From an uncultured Acidobacteriota bacterium (lineage in GTDB: Bacteria > Acidobacteriota > Terriglobia > Terriglobales > Acidobacteriaceae): 10,864 nt of DNA. Position 1 is the stretch's first letter; each line of letters begins with the position of its first letter. Shown piece by piece: positions 7,265-10,864 of the stretch. The DNA lies in the NCBI GenBank assembly GCA_903832475.1, contig CAILBQ010000171.1, positions 1 through 10,864 on the forward strand. The letters run 5' to 3'. The notes under the pieces were generated by a model. That model had not been told where the DNA came from, searched no databases, and saw only the letters and a list, made by a program, of their open reading frames with translations. Both the position numbers and the translations under genes were made by a program.

Positions 7265-7870
7265 ATGAGCCTAGCTGACAGCCTCACACCCGCGAAAACA
7301 AGCACCGCGGCCTCCATCCTCGCGGCCGCACGGGCGCTTCTCGACGAGGAAGGCCTTGCGGCCGTCGCCATGCGGCCCGTCGCGGAACGGGTCGGCATCA
7401 CCCCCATGGCCATCTATCGTCATTACGCAGACCGCGCCAGTTTGCTGAACGCCGTGGCCGACGCCGGCTTTGAGGAACTTTCTGCCCTCGTCCTGTCTCT
7501 CCACTTGAATGGCGACGTCGAGCACCGGCTGATGCAGGTTGGAGAAGTCTTTCTGGAGACTGCGCTGCGCTTCCCCAACCTATACGAACTCATGTTTCTT
7601 GTGCCTCGCGAGGGAGCGCGAGTCTATCCCCGGGATTTCAGGGCGGGGCACTCGCCAACCTTCAATCCGACCGTGCAACTCCTCGAAGAATCGATGAGCG
7701 CCGGCGAACTGCGCACCGACGATCCCGTGGAGATTGCCTTCGAACTGAGTGCGCTTTCCCACGGACTCATCGTGCTGTATCTGGGTGGCCGCGTGGCCCA
7801 GAGCGAAGAAGAGTTCCGATCGCTCTATCAACGTTGTTTCAGGAGGTACTTCCATGGCCTTCGTCTCTGA
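7265..7870 (+). CDS. TetR/AcrR-family transcriptional regulator
   Basis: A 201-residue cytosolic DNA-binding protein. Residues ~13-60 form the TetR N-terminal domain; the helix-turn-helix is AMRPVAERVGITPMAIYRHYADRASLL (~35-61), matching the classic G.....Y.HF/Y...K..L pattern. The C-terminal part (~85-195) contains FLETALRFPNLYELMF, typical of the WHG-type (TetR_C_33) ligand-binding domain. I chose ATG 7265, which gives the usual N-terminal length; the longer frame from TTG 7214 would translate through the operator. No Shine-Dalgarno precedes the ATG, because the operator occupies that space, so the message may be leaderless or weakly translated. The gene overlaps the following Lnt-like gene by 17 bp, making that gene its likely target along with itself. 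The inducing ligand cannot be told from sequence. Confidence 0.93.
   Translation: MSLADSLTPAKTSTAASILAAARALLDEEGLAAVAMRPVAERVGITPMAIYRHYADRASLLNAVADAGFEELSALVLSLHLNGDVEHRLMQVGEVFLETALRFPNLYELMFLVPREGARVYPRDFRAGHSPTFNPTVQLLEESMSAGELRTDDPVEIAFELSALSHGLIVLYLGGRVAQSEEEFRSLYQRCFRRYFHGLRL
7841..7846 (+). promoter_or_regulatory. Strong ribosome binding site for the Lnt-like gene
   Basis: AGGAGG lies 7 nt before ATG 7854, inside the end of the tetR-family gene. It fixes the start of the second gene and implies translational coupling. The same frame is open further upstream (from ~7749), but that stretch is the regulator's own coding sequence in another frame. Confidence 0.85.
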
Positions 7871-9341
7871 ACGGCCCCTGCTCGCCGCGACGATCGCCGT
7901 TCTCGCCACCGCCGGACTGCTGCTGGCCGGAGACGGCATGAACCCGGTGTGGCCCCTGATGTGGATCGCGTTTCTCCCTGCGCTGTTGCTGGCTGCCGAG
8001 ACACCCTCGTGGCGCATCGCGTGCGCCGCCGCGGCACTCTCCATGCTCCTGGGAAGCCTTACGCTGTTCTATTACCTCAATATCGTCCTGCATGCCCCGG
8101 TGACCGCATGGCTGGTTCCAGCGTCGATTGGCTCGCTGCTGTTTGCCGCCGGCGTTCTTCTCTTTCGCGGTCTGCTGCGCCGTGGAGCTGCCTTCACCGC
8201 CATCGTTGCGCTTCCGGCGTTCTGGTCGGTTTGCGAGTATCTGTTCAGCTTTGCCCCCGCGAACGGCACCGCCGGCAGCCTGGCCTACACGCAGGAGGGC
8301 TTTCTGCCCATCCTGCAAGTCGCCTCGCTTACCGGCCCGTGGGGAATCACCTTCCTGCTTCTGTTGTTCCCCTCGGCGATTGCGAGCGGAGCGTTTCTCT
8401 GGCGCCGGAAGCTTCCGCACGCAACGCTGGCGCCGGGGCTGGCGCTGGCTGTGCTGGCCGCGGCAATCGTGTTCGGCGCGGTCCGTCTGGCAGCGCCACG
8501 CTCGCAGCAGCACATCAAGGTTGGATTGCTGGCTACAGACTCGGTTGAATTTGCTGAGAATGAAACTGAGCTTCAAGCGCTCATCCAGAACTATGCCGCG
8601 CATGCGGAGAAGCTTGCCCGCCAGGGGGCGCAGATCGTTCTCATGCCTGAGAAGACAGGCCTGCTCCTGGACCGTGAGACAAACAGTGTCGACCCCATGC
8701 TACAGTCCGTAGCCGACCGCACCGGCGCCACTCTCATCATCGGCGTACAGCATGTTGTCCCGCGGGATTCTTCCCGCAAATCCTATAACGAGGCGCGCAT
8801 CTACACGCCGGATCGGCCCGTCGACACCTACCACAAGCAGCACATGCTGCCGCCCTTTGAATCGAAGCTGACCCCGGGAACCTCCCTCGCGATGCTCTCA
8901 AAGGCGCCCGCTCCCATCGGCGTTGCCATCTGCAAAGACATGGACTTCATTCATCCCGCGCTCGACTATGGACGCGCCGGCATCGATCTGCTGCTCGACC
9001 CGGCCTGGGACTTCAACATCGACCGGACCTGGCACGGGCACATTGCCATCATGCGCGGCGTGGAGGGTGGGTACGCGATTGCGCACACAGCCAAGCAAGG
9101 TTTTCTGACCGTAACCGACGACCGCGGCCGCATCCTGGGCGAGGTAAGGACCGACAGCGGAGCCTTCGCATCCCTGCTGGTAGACGTTCCTCTTCGCCAC
9201 GATCAGACTGTCTTCGATCGCTTCGGCGCGTGGTTTCCCTGGATGGCCGTGCTGCTGTTGCTGGCCGCAGCTTATTCAGATCGATCGGACTTTAATTTTC
9301 CTAAAGCCACGCGGACGATGAAGCCTTCGCAGACGTGGTGA
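7854..9341 (+). CDS. Lnt-like membrane-bound carbon-nitrogen hydrolase (apolipoprotein N-acyltransferase family)
   Basis: A 495-residue protein with the architecture of apolipoprotein N-acyltransferase: about seven N-terminal membrane segments (~10-26, 32-48, 56-76, 84-106, 113-131, 158-182, 192-212), a nitrilase-fold domain outside the membrane (~220-445) and a last hydrophobic segment (~459-474). The catalytic triad is present: Glu266 (MPEKTG), Lys328 (YHKQHMLPPFE) and Cys360 (GVAICKDMDF). Glu336 is eight residues after the lysine, as in E. coli Lnt (K335/E343). Asp362 at C+2 follows the nitrilase pattern, but Lys361 replaces the usual Tyr of the Lnt CYE motif, and MPEKTG differs from the Lnt WPE signature. 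It is therefore probably a paralogue of housekeeping Lnt; it could acylate a lipoprotein or hydrolyse or transfer another amide. Cotranscribed with and overlapping the TetR-family gene. Its last 70 bp are antisense to a mini-protein gene. Confidence 0.85.
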   Translation: MAFVSERPLLAATIAVLATAGLLLAGDGMNPVWPLMWIAFLPALLLAAETPSWRIACAAAALSMLLGSLTLFYYLNIVLHAPVTAWLVPASIGSLLFAAGVLLFRGLLRRGAAFTAIVALPAFWSVCEYLFSFAPANGTAGSLAYTQEGFLPILQVASLTGPWGITFLLLLFPSAIASGAFLWRRKLPHATLAPGLALAVLAAAIVFGAVRLAAPRSQQHIKVGLLATDSVEFAENETELQALIQNYAAHAEKLARQGAQIVLMPEKTGLLLDRETNSVDPMLQSVADRTGATLIIGVQHVVPRDSSRKSYNEARIYTPDRPVDTYHKQHMLPPFESKLTPGTSLAMLSKAPAPIGVAICKDMDFIHPALDYGRAGIDLLLDPAWDFNIDRTWHGHIAIMRGVEGGYAIAHTAKQGFLTVTDDRGRILGEVRTDSGAFASLLVDVPLRHDQTVFDRFGAWFPWMAVLLLLAAAYSDRSDFNFPKATRTMKPSQTW

Positions 9342-9454
9342 TCTTCGGCTACGTCAAGATCATGGACACGCATTTGTGTTGAGACAATTCGATTGCAATC
9401 GTCACAGTGAGACGATGTAGAGCCATCGAGGTTCATTGTTCGTTGAAATGACAA
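9272..9454 (-). CDS. 60-aa putative zinc-binding mini-protein (CxxC...HxC), paralogue of the 6783-6953 gene
   Basis: The reading frame runs from TTG at 9454 (or ATG at 9436) to TAA at 9274-9272. From TTG the pattern is F3, G11-S12, C17-x2-C20, V24, T26, D32-L33, E37, H40-x-C42. Every one of these matches the 56-aa product at 6783-6953 with identical spacing, and about 15 of 41 aligned residues are identical without a gap. Such spacing conservation between two unrelated shadow frames would be improbable. The cysteines and histidine suggest one zinc site. An extra ~18-residue tail (EGFIVRVALGKLKSDRSE) is encoded opposite the end of the Lnt-like gene. The ATG start would begin after the conserved Phe, so TTG is preferred. 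No clear Shine-Dalgarno is seen. Function unknown. Confidence 0.55.
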   Translation of the reverse strand: MSFQRTMNLDGSTSSHCDDCNRIVSTQMRVHDLDVAEDHHVCEGFIVRVALGKLKSDRSE

Positions 9455-9957
9455 TAAGACACCTGGGTGGAAGGTAGATCAGTCAGCGAAGAGAAAAACG
9501 GTCTGTTCCATACATTGGAAAGAATGAATCTGCATTCAAGCTGCTTCGAAAGATGGGCATAGCCGCATTTTGGCATTGCAGAGAATTGACGGAAAACGGA
9601 TCGAACCTCGCACTAACGCCGTGCTGCAGCGATGGCTTGGGTGCCGCGAGGCTTGCATGCAGCCGCGAATCGTGCAGGCGGACGGCAGCCACGGCGTAAG
9701 GCGCTTCCTTCTTGATCGAATGCACTGGCTTTTGGCCTCGACTCGCACAGCGACGCGTGCACTTTCTGGTCAAAGAGAACCGGACAGGTGTTGCGCCTCA
9801 CGTGATGTCATGAGTTCCTCACTGCACATGGCAGGGACGCTCAGAGTGACCAGCATCACAGCACAGTGTTCCAACTCGTTGGTAACCTCAGCGGACCGGA
9901 GCGGCAAATTTCGCCGATTTAGCTTGCAGTCGTCAAAGCCTTGCCAACGGACATTCC
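9455..9957. other. 503-bp stretch without a recognised gene
   Basis: Reading frames of 60-157 codons exist on both strands here (for example one from 9570 that runs into the oxidase genes in another frame). None shows a domain, transmembrane pattern or ribosome site that I recognise, and base composition is more even than in the flanking genes. It presumably contains the oxidase operon promoter, which I could not locate with confidence. It could also be the remnant of a decayed gene. Confidence 0.5.
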
Positions 9958-9963
9958 AGGAGG
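9958..9963 (+). promoter_or_regulatory. Ribosome binding site deciding the GTG start of subunit IIa
   Basis: AGGAGG is followed after four bases by GTG 9968. This supports the GTG as a real start for a gene that lacks an ATG. Confidence 0.75.
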
Positions 9964-9967
9964 AAGA

Positions 9968-10111
9968 GTGGACATCGATAACCCGGCAGATTCAGAAAAA
10001 GAGTTTTTTCCCAGGGGGGCGATCGCATTCTTCGCCGCAGTGATCTGCAGCTATGGGCTCATCTGGCTGGCAATCTTTTTGTTGCTGATCCATCGGCAAT
10101 CCGGCCTGTAG
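9968..10111 (+). CDS. Cytochrome c oxidase subunit IIa (ba3-type), small membrane protein
   Basis: A 47-residue protein from GTG 9968 to TAG 10109-10111. It has a short acidic N-terminus (DIDNPADSEKE), then FFPRGAIAFFAAV leading into one membrane helix (~18-41) that ends in HRQSGL. FFP(K/R)GAIAFF is characteristic of subunit IIa of B-family haem-copper oxidases (CoxIIa family; cbaD in Thermus), whose single helix takes the place of the second transmembrane helix of a conventional subunit II. The next gene starts 15 bp downstream and encodes subunit II, matching the order cbaD-cbaB-cbaA known in Thermus; subunit I would be expected beyond the window. The gene is shorter than common ORF cut-offs and begins with GTG, so it is easily missed. 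Confidence 0.85.
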   Translation: MDIDNPADSEKEFFPRGAIAFFAAVICSYGLIWLAIFLLLIHRQSGL

Positions 10112-10126
10112 GAAGGAATCCGTAGC

Positions 10127-10864
10127 ATGGCAATCAATGTATTGGAGAAGCGAGCTTTCGTCGGCGCTGTCTCGTTTGTTGTGATCAGCCTCGCGCTTGT
10201 CGCTTTCGCAACCTGGGGCCTCGGCATCAACGTGGCCAACTGCATCCCGCTGGGCACAAAGCCGTATCAAAGCTCATCCGTGACGAAACACGACGGCAAT
10301 TTCTACGAGGTTCACTACGTGGCCCGCATGTGGGCCTTTGAACCTCACGTGCTGAAAGTCCCCACCGGCTCGACCCTGGACATTTCTGCAATTACCAAGG
10401 ATGTCACGCACGGCCTTGAGATCGCCGGCACCAATCTGAATCTCATGGTCGTCCCCGGCGCCATCGCCAACGGACGAGTGAAATTCTCCAAGCCGGGCGT
10501 GTATACCGTCGTGTGCCACGAGTTCTGCGGCAAGGGACATCAGTCGATGGGCGCGCGTATCGAAGTGGTCGATGGACTTCTGGATGCTTTCGTCGAGGCC
10601 CCGCCGGTCGATCCTGGCCAGAAGCTCCTGGACGCCAAGGGCTGTCTCGCTTGCCACTCCATCGACGGAACCGCTGCCCTCGGCCCGACCTTCAAGAACG
10701 CATGGGGTCAGCCCGTTCACCTTGCGGATGGGACCACGCGAATCCTGGATGAAAATTTCTTCGCCGCGAAGGTGCTGCATCCGACAGATCTCGCGACAGA
10801 CGGATTCCCGCCGGTGATGCCCGAGGTCAAGGTCACGCCCGATGAACTTCAACTCATGGAACAG
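10127..10864 (+). CDS. ba3-type cytochrome c oxidase subunit II fused to cytochrome c, 3'-truncated by the window edge
   Basis: 246 residues are visible from ATG 10127, with GGAAGGA at 10111-10117 as ribosome site; the frame is still open at the last base. One N-terminal membrane helix (~11-35) is followed by a cupredoxin domain (~58-148). All CuA ligands are present: His95 (DVTHG), Cys130, Glu132, Cys134, His138 and Met141 within CHEFCGKGHQSM. VARMWAFEP and GTNLNLMVVPG are close to Thermus ba3 subunit II (cbaB). Unlike that protein, it continues into a cytochrome c domain (~160 onward) with the haem motif C173-LA-C176-H177 and a probable axial Met231 (GFPPVMP). The domain would accept electrons outside the membrane and pass them to CuA and on to subunit I. 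Such fusions are well known in caa3-type A-family oxidases; here the fusion is on a B-family-like subunit. Confidence 0.92.
   Translation, partial: MAINVLEKRAFVGAVSFVVISLALVAFATWGLGINVANCIPLGTKPYQSSSVTKHDGNFYEVHYVARMWAFEPHVLKVPTGSTLDISAITKDVTHGLEIAGTNLNLMVVPGAIANGRVKFSKPGVYTVVCHEFCGKGHQSMGARIEVVDGLLDAFVEAPPVDPGQKLLDAKGCLACHSIDGTAALGPTFKNAWGQPVHLADGTTRILDENFFAAKVLHPTDLATDGFPPVMPEVKVTPDELQLMEQ

Noticed and set aside
9536..9748. Possible third CxxC...HxC mini-protein, because this minus frame contains an HRC triplet
   Set aside because: The required CxxC pair is not present 20 residues before the histidine, and the GS and DL positions are missing.
9570..10043. 157-codon plus-strand frame before the oxidase genes
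   Set aside because: It overlaps the subunit IIa gene in another frame and has no domain or membrane pattern.

Overview
The window looks like a chromosomal segment of a GC-rich Acidobacteriota (Terriglobia-like) bacterium. This is inferred from three things: a giant secreted protein of NHL propellers and Ig-like repeats with a C-terminal membrane/GCGG tail, tiny CxxC...HxC proteins of a kind I associate with that group, and the overall codon style. No rRNA, tRNA, CRISPR array or intact mobile element is visible.

Layout. (1) 1-2382 (+) is the 3' two thirds of metH, cobalamin-dependent methionine synthase, entering from the left edge. (2) 2419 to about 6618/6675 (-) is convergent to metH. It encodes a roughly 1,400-residue exported protein with the order propeller - two Ig-like domains - propeller - three Ig-like domains - C-terminal hydrophobic tail. 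A single in-frame TAA at 4750-4752 cuts it at the first blade of the second propeller. (3) 6783-6953 (-) is a 56-aa gene with four putative zinc ligands, too short for a 60-residue ORF cut-off. (4) 7064-7091 is a strong hairpin in the spacer. (5) 7214-9341 (+) is a two-gene operon: a TetR-family regulator, preceded by two tandem 15-bp palindromes overlapping its own likely promoter, and a membrane-anchored Lnt-like nitrilase-superfamily enzyme whose start overlaps the regulator's end. (6) 9272-9454 (-) is a second tiny CxxC...HxC gene, a paralogue of the one at 6783-6953; its 3' end is antisense to the end of the Lnt-like gene. (7) 9455-9957 holds nothing I can recognise. (8) 9968-10864 (+) begins a B-family (ba3-type) cytochrome c oxidase operon: a 47-aa subunit IIa with a GTG start, then subunit II with a complete CuA site and a fused cytochrome c domain, running off the right edge.

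How the genes relate. metH (methyl-group metabolism) and the oxidase operon (respiration) are conventional modules. Between them lies an accessory block of envelope functions. The TetR/Lnt-like pair appears self-regulated and translationally coupled. The two paralogous mini-proteins flank that operon. The propeller/Ig protein is either freshly inactivated, a sequencing artefact, or read through. No clear new multi-gene defence or metabolic system is visible. The most original signals are the mini-protein pair, the tandem operator, the single-codon disruption and the CuA-cytochrome c fusion.
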